DNA of 64,000 nt from NCBI RefSeq assembly GCF_000014005.1, contig NC_008009.1, positions 4,278,001 to 4,342,000 of the forward strand, written 5' to 3'. Below are positions 26,943 through 34,352 of this stretch, in pieces. The translations under genes were made by a program, and so were the position numbers. Source of the stretch: Candidatus Koribacter versatilis Ellin345 (GTDB lineage: Bacteria > Acidobacteriota > Terriglobia > Terriglobales > Acidobacteriaceae). Within the stretch, counting starts at the first letter, position 1. Every line of letters begins with the position of its first letter. Below the pieces are notes generated by a model. That model searched no databases. It saw nothing but the letters and a program-made list of their open reading frames with translations, and was not told where the DNA came from.

Positions 26943-29132
26943 TTACCTAGAAAATCGCACCGTAACTCGCTCACCGGGAGCGAGGCGCGTACCCGGCGCG
27001 GGCGTTTGTCCGCGGGCGACGCCGGAGCCGATCACGCTGACTTCAAAGCCTTGCTGCTGCGCGGCTTCGATTACGCCGCGCACGGACTTGCCGAGCAACG
27101 ACGGGACCACCACGCCTTCGACATCGACGGTCATGGGACCGCCGGGAGCGTTCTCCTGCGCGGGTTGCGGGGTTGCGTTCGAAACTGGCGCAGGGAGCAT
27201 ACCGCCTGAAGTTACAGGAGCCGCCGCCAGCGCGGTTGGCATGATCGTTGCGCCCATGTTTGCAGCGGAAGGCTTTGCTTCCTTCGCCACGACCGTCTTG
27301 GTATCGGGCTTGCTCGCGTTGGAAGCATCGGCTTCGCTGAAGTCCATGCCCGGACCTTCGCGGTCGAGCGCGCCGCCTTCTTCAAGGTCGGAGTCCTTCA
27401 CCTTTGCGAGCAGCAACTGACGCTTGGGATCGCCTTTGATTTCGGTATCGTGCGGTACGTTGAGGTACTCAAGAGACTGCTGCATGATGCGGTTGAAGAC
27501 CGGCGCGGAAACCTGGCCGCCCTGGTGGAGACCTCTTGCGGAGTCGAGGATCACGGCGATCGTCAGCGCGGGACTGTTCACCGGCGCGAAGCCGACGAAG
27601 CTGCCGACATAATCGGTCTTCGAGTAGAGATGTGTCTTCGGGTCCACCTTCTGCGCGGTACCGGTCTTACCCGCCGCCGTGTAGCCGTTGAGGATGGCAC
27701 GGCGCGCGGTGCCTTCCAGTACCACCGATTGCATCATGGAGCGCATTTGCGCGGCGGTCATCGACGAGATAACGCGGCGCTGTTCTTTCGGATGGAAGAC
27801 GATCTGGCGATATCCGGACGTGGGCGGCGTGACATCGGCCACAATGCGCGGCGGCGTATAGATGCCGTCGTTGGCGATGGACGAGACCATCGAGATAACT
27901 TGTAACGGCGTGACGCCGACTTCCTGGCCGATGGACATGGAGCCGATCGAAGAGCCGGACCAGCGCGCCGGAGGCTTGATCAGGCCACGGGTTTCGCCGG
28001 GAAGCTCGATGCCTGTCTGTTGGCCGAAGCCGTATTCCTTGATGTGCTTGTAAAACTTGTCGGGACCGAGGCGCAGGCCCATCTTCACGGCACCCACGTC
28101 GCTCGATTCCGCATAGGCCTTGGAAACCGGCACTACGCCAACATGGTGCGAGTCGTGAATGCGGATGCCACCGACGACGATGAAGCCCGGATCGCAGCTA
28201 ATGACTTCGTCGGGATTCGTTAAGTGCTCTTCGATCGCGGATGAATACGTGACCGTCTTGAATACCGAGCCCGGCTCGTAAACGTCGCTCACGGCGTGGT
28301 TCTTGAGGTCGGCGGGCGTGATTTCCTTGGTAACGTTGGGATTGAACGTGGGACGGTTCGCCAGCGCGAGGATCTCACCGGTGCGCGGGTTCTGCACCAC
28401 CACTGTTCCGGCGACGGCGTGCGTGTCCTGCATCGCCTGGTCGAGTTCTTTCTCGGCGATGTACTGGATGTTCTGATCAATCGTCAGGACAACGTTGGCG
28501 CCCGGCTCAGGCTGCTTCTCGACGCGGCCGAACCACTTGCGGCGGGCGTCCATGGTGATCATCATGCGGCCCGGGATGCCTTTTAGATCGTCGTCGAACT
28601 GAAGCTCGGTGCCGGCGAGGCCGTTGTCGTCGAGACCGACATACCCGAGCACCTGCGCCGCGAGTTCACGTTTCGGGTAATAGCGCTTGGCTTCCTTCTG
28701 GAAGTACACGCCGCGCAGATTCAGCGCACGAATGCGATCGCTCTTGTCCTGATCAACTTTGCGGGCGATCCATGCGAATGAGCGCGAAGCCTTCAAGTGA
28801 TTGAGAACGTCGTCGCTATCGAGATCGAGGACCTTGGCCAGGAGATGGGCGGTGGAAGGCTGGTCGGGAATTTCGCTGGGCACAGCGAAGATCGAATCCA
28901 CTTGGACCGACATTGCGAGTTCACGGCCGTTGCGGTCGTAGACCACGCCACGCGGCGGATCAACGTTGATGGTGCGTTGCTGCTGACGAGCGGCCTTCTG
29001 TACGTACTCGCCGTACTTGAAGACCTGGAGCTGGACGAGCCGCATGCAGACCACACAGGCCCATAAAAAAAGCAGCCCCCCGAGGACGTATAAGCGCTTC
29101 TTCGCGTCTCGCGGACCTGCCTGTTTTGCCAA
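26943..29132 (-). CDS. ftsI: Septal penicillin-binding protein FtsI (PBP3) with C-terminal PASTA domain
   Basis: This 729-aa transpeptidase cross-links septal peptidoglycan with FtsW. An N-terminal membrane anchor (VLGGLLFLWACVVCM) is followed by the PBP dimerisation domain (PPRGVVYDRNGREL) and the transpeptidase domain: SVFK (catalytic Ser ~289, Lys ~292), SSD (~343-345, in place of the common SxN) and KTGTAQ (~489). A ~90-residue Ala/Pro-rich linker then leads to one PASTA domain (VVVPSLLGKSVRGVIEAAQQQG). PASTA on the division PBP is familiar from Firmicutes PBP2x/SpoVD and less usual in diderms. The start is TTG 29132 with GGGAG 6 nt upstream. Confidence 0.95.
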   Translation of the reverse strand: MAKQAGPRDAKKRLYVLGGLLFLWACVVCMRLVQLQVFKYGEYVQKAARQQQRTINVDPPRGVVYDRNGRELAMSVQVDSIFAVPSEIPDQPSTAHLLAKVLDLDSDDVLNHLKASRSFAWIARKVDQDKSDRIRALNLRGVYFQKEAKRYYPKRELAAQVLGYVGLDDNGLAGTELQFDDDLKGIPGRMMITMDARRKWFGRVEKQPEPGANVVLTIDQNIQYIAEKELDQAMQDTHAVAGTVVVQNPRTGEILALANRPTFNPNVTKEITPADLKNHAVSDVYEPGSVFKTVTYSSAIEEHLTNPDEVISCDPGFIVVGGIRIHDSHHVGVVPVSKAYAESSDVGAVKMGLRLGPDKFYKHIKEYGFGQQTGIELPGETRGLIKPPARWSGSSIGSMSIGQEVGVTPLQVISMVSSIANDGIYTPPRIVADVTPPTSGYRQIVFHPKEQRRVISSMTAAQMRSMMQSVVLEGTARRAILNGYTAAGKTGTAQKVDPKTHLYSKTDYVGSFVGFAPVNSPALTIAVILDSARGLHQGGQVSAPVFNRIMQQSLEYLNVPHDTEIKGDPKRQLLLAKVKDSDLEEGGALDREGPGMDFSEADASNASKPDTKTVVAKEAKPSAANMGATIMPTALAAAPVTSGGMLPAPVSNATPQPAQENAPGGPMTVDVEGVVVPSLLGKSVRGVIEAAQQQGFEVSVIGSGVARGQTPAPGTRLAPGERVTVRFSR

Positions 29133-29261
29133 ACTACCGCTCCCACCCAAACTCTACAAACACAGCAGGCGGCCCGGGTTATGGCCGCCTAATCACTGCT
29201 TAAAACATACCCCAAGTTCTTGGGATAACCAGCGGCTTTGACCGCCAGAATGCAAGAAACC

Positions 29262-29270
29262 TGTGAATAA
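29262..29270 (-). promoter_or_regulatory. DnaA-box-like site between ftsL and ftsI
   Basis: The minus strand reads TTATTCACA, a full match to the DnaA consensus TTWTNCACA. It lies about 110 bp downstream of ftsL and 130 bp upstream of ftsI, in a non-coding gap. It gains weight from the cluster at 30123-30152 on the other side of ftsL. Confidence 0.45.
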
Positions 29271-29275
29271 CCGCA

Positions 29276-29329
29276 GGGGCTAAAGCCCCATTTATGTCTC
29301 TGCCTTTTCGGCACGACTAAAGTCGTGCC
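29276..29329. repeat. REP-like hairpin pair with shared TAAA loop
   Basis: Two perfect hairpins share the loop TAAA: GGGGC-TAAA-GCCCC at 29276-29289 and GGCACGAC-TAAA-GTCGTGCC at 29310-29329. They lie in the ftsL-ftsI gap with no T-tract after them. This shape, short stems with the same loop in tandem, suggests a mobile or dispersed palindromic element rather than a terminator. A similar pair of hairpins is at 61116-61211. Confidence 0.6.
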
Positions 29330-29334
29330 CTGAT

Positions 29335-29385
29335 ACAAAACCTCGCGGCTTCACAAAACCTTGTGGCTGCACAAAATCCTACGGC
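29335..29385. repeat. Degenerate ~18-bp tandem repeat reaching into the ftsL 3' end
   Basis: Three successive units begin AAAACCTCGCGGCT, AAAACCTTGTGGCT and AAAATCCTACGGCG, each about 18 bp long. The third overlaps the last codons of ftsL (stop at 29379-29381). The block directly follows the REP-like hairpin pair, so both may belong to one composite element. Confidence 0.5.
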
Positions 29386-29861
29386 GCGGAGATCACCGAC
29401 ACGGTGGTCATCCGTGCCATCACCTCGGACCCAGCCGGAGCCAGGCCGTCGGAATCCAGCCTCTGAACTTGTCCGGCCTGCGGCGGCACCATGCCCATCT
29501 GGCGTGCCATTTCGTCAATCCGTTCGGGATCGCGCAGCGAGGCCTGTTCTAACTTGAGCGTGCGGTTGGCTTCGACCACCTGGTCGCAGTTGCCCTTCAA
29601 CTGTTCGATCTTGTAGCCGTACTCGATCGAGCTGAAGTGCTGCCAGCCGTACATCATGACTAATGCGAACAGCGCCACCAGCGTCACGCCGAAGATCGCC
29701 ATCTCGCGCCGACGGACGGGGTCCGCCACCTTCACCAGGCGCGAGTTATCGATCGCCTTGGAGAAGAAGATCTCGGGTGTACCAGGACGCACCACCACGC
29801 GGGGTGCGGTCGACTGGGGCGACGTCCAAAGGGTCGCCTGTGCTGGGGCCGCTGCTGACAT
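29379..29861 (-). CDS. ftsL: FtsL-like cell-division protein
   Basis: This 160-aa bitopic membrane protein has a ~55-residue cytoplasmic N-terminus, one membrane helix (MAIFGVTLVALFALVMMYGW), then a periplasmic coiled coil (YKIEQLKGNCDQVVEANRTLKLEQASLRDPERIDEMARQ, heptad-like). Topology, the DPERIDEMARQMGM motif and the position between rsmH and ftsI fit FtsL, which links FtsB/FtsQ to FtsWI. Its start overlaps the stop of the 56-aa ORF upstream (TAATG). The 3' end runs into a degenerate repeat. FtsL sequences diverge strongly, so the assignment leans on topology and position. Confidence 0.85.
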   Translation of the reverse strand: MSAAAPAQATLWTSPQSTAPRVVVRPGTPEIFFSKAIDNSRLVKVADPVRRREMAIFGVTLVALFALVMMYGWQHFSSIEYGYKIEQLKGNCDQVVEANRTLKLEQASLRDPERIDEMARQMGMVPPQAGQVQRLDSDGLAPAGSEVMARMTTVSVISAP

Positions 29862-30031
29862 TACGCAACTCCTTGCGAAAGAAACTGCTGCTTGAGTGTG
29901 GGGATGTTCCAGATCAGCGTGTAGACACGCGCCTGCGCCAGCTCGTCCTGGAGCATCATCTGCGTTTCGTTCTCACGCTCTGCTTTTTCGACCATGTTGA
30001 TCAGGTCTTGCACCATATTTCCGTTGTACAT
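29861..30031 (-). CDS. Small 56-aa protein translationally coupled to ftsL
   Basis: ATG 30031 has GGGAGAG 6 nt upstream, and the stop overlaps the ftsL start (TAATG), so it is very probably translated and coupled. The product is soluble and helical (MVQDLINMVEKAERENETQMMLQDELAQARVYTL, split by a hydrophobic VYTLIWN) and ends TLKQQFLSQGVA. I recognise no family. Position between rsmH and ftsL and coupling suggest a role in, or tuning of, early divisome assembly. DnaA-box-like sites lie 90-120 bp upstream of it. Confidence 0.72.
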   Translation of the reverse strand: MYNGNMVQDLINMVEKAERENETQMMLQDELAQARVYTLIWNIPTLKQQFLSQGVA

Positions 30032-30122
30032 GACTTTCTCTCCCATCCGCCGCGCGCTTTCTGGCGCGACGCGCTTGTTACGCCCGAGGCCCTTTACTGC
30101 TTTACCGCATCACCTCCGACCG

Positions 30123-30152
30123 TTATTCACATGTTCCACAGGTTTTTCCACA
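30123..30152. promoter_or_regulatory. Cluster of three DnaA-box-like sites upstream of ftsL
   Basis: On the plus strand TTATTCACA (30123-30131) directly abuts TGTTCCACA (30132-30140), and TTTTCCACA follows at 30144-30152. The first and third match the DnaA consensus TTWTNCACA fully; the middle one has one mismatch. A small palindrome CACAT-GA-ATGTG covers 30149-30160. The cluster lies in the 155-bp gap between rsmH and the 56-aa ORF/ftsL pair. DnaA has been reported to influence ftsL expression in Bacillus subtilis, so replication-linked control is a reasonable hypothesis. Confidence 0.55.
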
Positions 30153-30186
30153 TGAATGTGAATTTCGATTCGGTTTTACCTATCGA

Positions 30187-31128
30187 CTATTTCCGCGCTG
30201 CCGCACGTAACTTCGCGCTGCGGCTTCGTGGATTGCGATCGATTTCTTCTTCCGTCGCGGTTACCGGTTTCTTTGTGAGCAGTTCGTACTTGCCTGCGCT
30301 CGCGCCGTCTCGCAGCGAGTCCTTCACAATCCGGTCTTCCAACGAATGGAAGCTGATGACGACCAGCCTGCCTCGGGGTACAAGCCTGGAAGGAACTGAA
30401 GCCAACAGTTCCTTTAAGTCATCGAGTTCATGGTTTACGAAGATTCGGAGAGCCTGAAAGGTCTTAGTCGCTGGATGAATGCGCCGTTCGGCTTGGTTCA
30501 TTGGCCGGGCCGCGACCGATATAACTTGTGCTAGATGAGCGGTTGTTCGTATCGGCCGCGCCCGACAAATGGCTCTGGCGATTCTCCGCGACCTCCTTTC
30601 CTCACCGAATTCGTAAATCACATCAGCAAGCTCACGCTCGCTGGTGTGGTTTACCACTTGTTCGGCTGTGAGGTCCCCGTGCGGGTTCATCCGCATATCC
30701 AAGGGGCCTTCAGCCTGAAAACTGAATCCGCGTCCGGCATCCTGCAGTTGCATGGAGCTGATCCCCAGGTCGGCGAGCACACCATCGAGCGACTTGGAGG
30801 CGATGTGTTGCTTCATCTCCGCGAAGCTCGCGTGCAGCAAGGTGATCTGGGGCCAGTCCTCTTTCAGGTCGTCTGGGACCTGCTCGAGGCGCCGGCGCGC
30901 CATTTCGAGCGCATTGGTGTCCTTATCGAGGGCAATCAAATGACCCTGTGCGCCGAGGCGTTTTGCGATTTCGTAACTGTGCCCGCCTAAGCCCAAGGTC
31001 GCGTCCAGATAAGTTCCACCGCGCCGTATGGCTAGAAAATCGATCGCTTCTTGTGAAAGAACCGAAACGTGACTGAACTGCTCGATGCCACGTTCGCCCC
31101 TCGGGGCGCTGTTGTCTTCCGAATCCAC
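30187..31128 (-). CDS. rsmH: 16S rRNA (cytosine-1402 N4) methyltransferase RsmH (MraW)
   Basis: RsmH methylates N4 of C1402 in the ribosomal P site using SAM. The protein is 313 aa with HVSVLSQEAIDFL, the SAM loop YLDATLGLGGHS, IALDKDTNALEMA, and the family signature around GVLADLGISSMQLQDAGRGFSFQ. GTG 31128 overlaps the mraZ stop (TAGTG), so the two are translationally coupled. The gene ends 155 bp before the small ORF, and this gap carries the DnaA-box-like cluster. Confidence 0.97.
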   Translation of the reverse strand: MDSEDNSAPRGERGIEQFSHVSVLSQEAIDFLAIRRGGTYLDATLGLGGHSYEIAKRLGAQGHLIALDKDTNALEMARRRLEQVPDDLKEDWPQITLLHASFAEMKQHIASKSLDGVLADLGISSMQLQDAGRGFSFQAEGPLDMRMNPHGDLTAEQVVNHTSERELADVIYEFGEERRSRRIARAICRARPIRTTAHLAQVISVAARPMNQAERRIHPATKTFQALRIFVNHELDDLKELLASVPSRLVPRGRLVVISFHSLEDRIVKDSLRDGASAGKYELLTKKPVTATEEEIDRNPRSRSAKLRAAARK

Positions 31129-31571
31129 TAAATACCCAAGTCGCTAAGAGTCTTCTCATCCTCTGCCGTGAACGGAGCGGACTCAATTTCGTTCTTGAGG
31201 TGCTCCGCGTTCCGAACCACGAGGTACTGCAAGAACCCCATTACGGCGACTTCACCCTTGATCTCCGCTGCTTCCCGCAACAACCCCGGGATGGTTACCC
31301 GGCCCTGGCCATCCATCTCAACCACCTGGCCGTAATAGTTGCTGACGTTGAGCAACTTCTGTCTCGTCGGATTCAAGCTCGGCAATGCCGCCAGCTTCGC
31401 TTCGAACCGTTCCCACTCTTCCATCGGGTAGAGCCTGGCTTCTTTCCCATTGAACGAGGTGACGTAGAACGTCTGGTTCTGGAACTTGTCCTCGATCTCA
31501 CGCTTAAAGTCGGCAGGGACCTTAAGTCGGCCCTTGTCATCGATCCGCGTTGGGTGATTGCCACGAAACAT
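31128..31571 (-). CDS. mraZ: Transcriptional regulator MraZ
   Basis: MraZ is a ring-forming, AbrB-fold DNA-binding protein that controls its own dcw operon. The protein is 147 aa with two SpoVT/AbrB-like repeats (FRGNHPTRIDDKGRLKVPADF near the N-terminus and VVEMDGQGRVTIPGLLRE in the middle), each with its D-x-K/Q-G-R motif. It is the first gene of the cluster and overlaps rsmH by one base. Three 10-bp-spaced boxes between promoter and start (31693-31718) are the likely autoregulatory site. Confidence 0.97.
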   Translation of the reverse strand: MFRGNHPTRIDDKGRLKVPADFKREIEDKFQNQTFYVTSFNGKEARLYPMEEWERFEAKLAALPSLNPTRQKLLNVSNYYGQVVEMDGQGRVTIPGLLREAAEIKGEVAVMGFLQYLVVRNAEHLKNEIESAPFTAEDEKTLSDLGI

Positions 31572-31692
31572 TTGTCTTGACCCTGAATTACGGGACGCTC
31601 AAACTCGCTTACTTGGTTACGTTGGGGGCCGAATGACCGAAACAGCACGATTTGGATCCGGGTTTGCTCGTGTTGTGCGTTCTTAAGGACTC

Positions 31693-31718
31693 GCTCCACT
31701 GGGCTCCACCACGCTCCA
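31693..31718 (-). promoter_or_regulatory. Probable MraZ operator: three TGGAGC boxes at 10-bp spacing
   Basis: On the minus strand TGGAGC occurs three times with exact 10-bp period (plus-strand GCTCCA at 31693-31698, 31703-31708 and 31713-31718). Known MraZ operators are TGGGN boxes repeated every 10 bp between the promoter and mraZ. Here the third G is replaced by A and the box is longer. The position just downstream of the predicted transcription start fits repression by the ring-shaped regulator. Confidence 0.75.
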
Positions 31719-31729
31719 AATTTGACCAC

Positions 31730-31757
31730 ATCCTATACCTAAATGGTTGTGAGTCAA
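31730..31757 (-). promoter_or_regulatory. Predicted sigma-70 promoter of the dcw cluster
   Basis: Minus-strand TTGACT (plus 31752-31757), a 16-bp spacer and TAGGAT (plus 31730-31735). Transcription would start near 31723, directly before the MraZ boxes, leaving a ~150-nt leader before mraZ. Confidence 0.6.
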
Positions 31758-31934
31758 CAGCTTTTTCTGGCTGGAGATGAATCCCTCATGTATTGCCTGC
31801 AAAAGCTCAATTAGTGGGTGTTTCCCAATTTGACAACCACAATAGGTAGGGTTAATTGCGGAGGTTCTGCTGTACCAGAATTCCGCGATTGCATATTGAC
31901 TCGTGCAAATGCGGGCAAAAAAGCCCCAAGTTCC

Positions 31935-31943
31935 TGTGGAAAA
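31935..31943 (-). promoter_or_regulatory. DnaA-box-like site upstream of the dcw promoter
   Basis: Minus-strand TTTTCCACA matches TTWTNCACA. It lies about 180 bp upstream of the predicted dcw -35 element. Alone it could be chance; it is listed because of the other sites near ftsL. Confidence 0.3.
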
Positions 31944-32040
31944 GTGCCGATGGATGGGGTGGAGTGGTGTGGAACGGGAACAGGGAACGAGATGACCTTC
32001 TTGTCAGCTCAAGGCAGGTCTTCCGGTGTCTATTTCTCGT

Positions 32041-32616
32041 ATGGAGAACCTAGGGGCTTTCGCGCGGCGGTGGGTTCGGCGGCTATTCCTGGCGCTTGTC
32101 GGGGGCACGATCATCACTTCCCTGTTCTACGCGGCGCGCTTCATCAAGGTCGGATTCAGCGTAAAGCTGTTTGGCGATGCGTGGGATTGGGCTCATGCGT
32201 TAAGTTCTGCGACGAACCTTGAATGGTTGGAACTGTATCGGCACGGTCTGTTGTATCTAGCAACGTTCAACACGCTGCTGTACGGATTCTGGATCGTGGT
32301 TCTGTTCGCTGCCAACGACGTTCGCACTCTGTTGCTCAGGCGGTTCGCGTCGAACCGCATGCGTCGGCGGCTGATCAATTTCTCGGCCACACAAGGGCTC
32401 GGCTTGGCACTCTCACTGACGCCGACGCCCGGCGGTGGTATTGCCGCAATCCTTCTGCTGCCAGGTATAGCTGCTTGGTTTAGTTCGTCCGATCAAGAGT
32501 CCTCGTTATTGGGGCCATGGGCGTGGGCTGCGCTCACACTTAGCATCAACGCTTTAGTGTGGGCCGCCTTTTACGTGGCGTGTGACGCCGTCAAGAGGCG
32601 GCGTGCAACAGCGTAA
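32041..32616 (+). CDS. Hypothetical membrane protein, 191 aa
   Basis: The product has about four hydrophobic segments (LFLALVGGTIITSLFYA, LLYLATFNTLLYGFWIVVLF, GIAAILLLPGIAAWF, WAALTLSINALVWAAFYVA) and a basic linker with many Arg (LLRRFASNRMRRRL). I recognise no family. ATG 32041 is preferred over an in-frame GTG five codons upstream, but neither has a convincing Shine-Dalgarno. It is divergent from the dcw cluster. Confidence 0.6.
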   Translation: MENLGAFARRWVRRLFLALVGGTIITSLFYAARFIKVGFSVKLFGDAWDWAHALSSATNLEWLELYRHGLLYLATFNTLLYGFWIVVLFAANDVRTLLLRRFASNRMRRRLINFSATQGLGLALSLTPTPGGGIAAILLLPGIAAWFSSSDQESSLLGPWAWAALTLSINALVWAAFYVACDAVKRRRATA

Positions 32617-32709
32617 CAGCGCGCAAATCGATCGCTTCTGGGCAGTAGTTCTCGAATCGAGATCTGATATTGAGCAATCCAATTGATCATCTTCTCCTGG
32701 AGTTCTCCT

Positions 32710-33342
32710 TTGTTCATTCGCGAACGCTACGCCGCCTCGCAGGAAGACATCCTCGCCACCATTCGCCAGTATCCTCTTGCTACGCTCGTAAGCCAGGATG
32801 CACGGGGTTTCACCGCGAACCATCTGCCGCTGGTGATTGATCCTGCGCGCGGACCGCATGGGACGCTGATTGGGCACTTCACGCGGCAGAACCCACAGCA
32901 TGCGGCTTTGCGAGCTGATTCGCGGGTGATGGCGGTGTTCAACGGGCCGGCGGGATATGTCTCTTCGAGTTGGTACTCCACCGGGCGCGACATGGCGCCG
33001 ACGTGGAACTATGCTGCCGTGCATTGCCACGGCACGCTGACGCTGGCATCCAGCGAAGAGCAGACGGTCGCGGCACTGCGCGCGCTACTCAATCATGTTG
33101 AGCAGAACATGCCGAATGCTTGGCGCATGGAGGAACTCGGACCCGATGGGCTGGAACGTCGACTGCCGCACATTATCGGGTTCGAGATTGCGATCGAGCG
33201 CATTGAAGCGAAGCTGCAGATGAGCCAATATGAGCGGCCCAAGGACACGGCGGAGGCCATCGACGTGTTACGGGCGCAAGGACAGGAAGATCTTGCGGAT
33301 ACGATGCAGCGGTGCAACTTCGGGCAGAAGCATTCGCAGTGA
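32710..33342 (+). CDS. PAI2-type FMN-binding negative transcriptional regulator family protein
   Basis: This 210-aa protein matches the FMN-binding split-barrel family of Bacillus PaiB: start MFIRERY (family typically MYIPxxF), LATLVSQDARGFTANHLPLVI, GTLIGHFTRQNPQ, FNGPAGYVSSSWYS, PTWNYAAVHCHG and the late EIAIERIEAKLQMSQ. Members are described as regulators, but many are probably flavoproteins of unknown activity. TTG 32710 is chosen because GGAG lies 7 nt upstream and the N-terminus then fits the family; an ATG nine codons earlier adds a non-conserved tail. Confidence 0.88.
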   Translation: MFIRERYAASQEDILATIRQYPLATLVSQDARGFTANHLPLVIDPARGPHGTLIGHFTRQNPQHAALRADSRVMAVFNGPAGYVSSSWYSTGRDMAPTWNYAAVHCHGTLTLASSEEQTVAALRALLNHVEQNMPNAWRMEELGPDGLERRLPHIIGFEIAIERIEAKLQMSQYERPKDTAEAIDVLRAQGQEDLADTMQRCNFGQKHSQ

Positions 33343-33426
33343 TCAAAACAGCTCTGGAATGGCCGTCCAGGGTGCACTAGACTCGGTGTCGGGAATGAAG
33401 TGATTAGGCTGCGGAGGGAGAAGTGA

Positions 33427-34242
33427 GTGAGGCGCGGAACGGTTTTTGCCGTATTGACACTTAGCTGTCTGCTATCTGTTGGCTGTGGCAATTCTGGCGT
33501 CCCAAGCGCCCCCTACAGCACCATCAAGAATGGCAACTGGTCGCTTACGGGTACATCGACGGTCACTTCGGGGCTGGTGCTGTCGATCGGCGGAGGCCTT
33601 ACCCAGTCGGTCGACCTTGTTTCGGGAACGATGCAAGTTTCGTCGTCCAGTTCGAATTGTCCTGGTCTCCTGGCTGCTGCGGTACCGTTTACAGGATCGT
33701 TTCGCGGCAATGCGGTGACCCTGAAGTCAGCCAGTTTCGGCGACCAATTCGTAACGGTGAGCGCCGTCGGATCGGGAACCTCACTAACCGGTACCTACTC
33801 GGTTGTGGGCGGTTGTGCGGACGGGGACAAGGGTACGATTTCGGCCATCTACCTACCGCCGCTGACGGCGACGTGGAACGGGCCTTTCATGAATCCTGAC
33901 GGGACACTTATTCCTTTGGACCCCAATCATCCTTCAAAAGGACCCTCAACCGCCACCCTCACGCTCACGCAGTCAGACACAGCAACGAATGGGCAATTCC
34001 CGCTCAGTGGATCTTTCGAGGCCCATTTCTGGCTGGACGGCTGCTTCCCTGCAGGAACAATTCCTGGGGCGGACACGTCGGCTTATGTAATGGGAACATC
34101 GGTCGTAATCTCATCAAGCGGTGCGGGAGGAGAGGTTCGCTACAAAGGACAACTGGAGCAAACGGAATCGGGGCCGGTCATTCTAGGCAGCATTTCGTCA
34201 AACGCAGGGCATTGCGGGACGGTGCTTTTGAAATTGATGTAG
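33427..34242 (+). CDS. Hypothetical lipoprotein, 271 aa
   Basis: The N-terminus is a lipoprotein signal (LTLSCLLSVGC, lipid-bearing C20). The mature chain is Ser/Thr/Gly-rich and predicted beta-rich (SWSLTGTSTV-like strands), resembling the many acidobacterial surface lipoproteins with no assigned role. GTG 33427 has GGAGGGAG upstream. A weak hairpin (GCAGG/CCTGC) follows the stop. Localisation is well supported; function is unknown. Confidence 0.75.
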   Translation: MRRGTVFAVLTLSCLLSVGCGNSGVPSAPYSTIKNGNWSLTGTSTVTSGLVLSIGGGLTQSVDLVSGTMQVSSSSSNCPGLLAAAVPFTGSFRGNAVTLKSASFGDQFVTVSAVGSGTSLTGTYSVVGGCADGDKGTISAIYLPPLTATWNGPFMNPDGTLIPLDPNHPSKGPSTATLTLTQSDTATNGQFPLSGSFEAHFWLDGCFPAGTIPGADTSAYVMGTSVVISSSGAGGEVRYKGQLEQTESGPVILGSISSNAGHCGTVLLKLM

Positions 34243-34352
34243 CAGGGTGTTAAAACCTGCGGTTGTAGGGTTGTGGCGGTCTCATGCTGGTTCTAAAATC
34301 TCGGTCCCGAGAATAATCGGGTGAGAACGGCTTGCGATACGATGTTCGCGTG

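Larger units (their letters stand above)
31572..32040. other. Divergent intergenic region upstream of mraZ
   Basis: These 469 bases are more A/T-rich than their surroundings and hold the mraZ leader, MraZ boxes and promoter (minus strand). On the plus strand a TTGACA at 31830-31835 could be a -35 element for the membrane protein at 32041, but its -10 is poor. A DnaA-box-like TTTTCCACA lies on the minus strand at 31935-31943. I see no supported gene here; short open frames lack Shine-Dalgarno and sensible composition. Confidence 0.5.
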
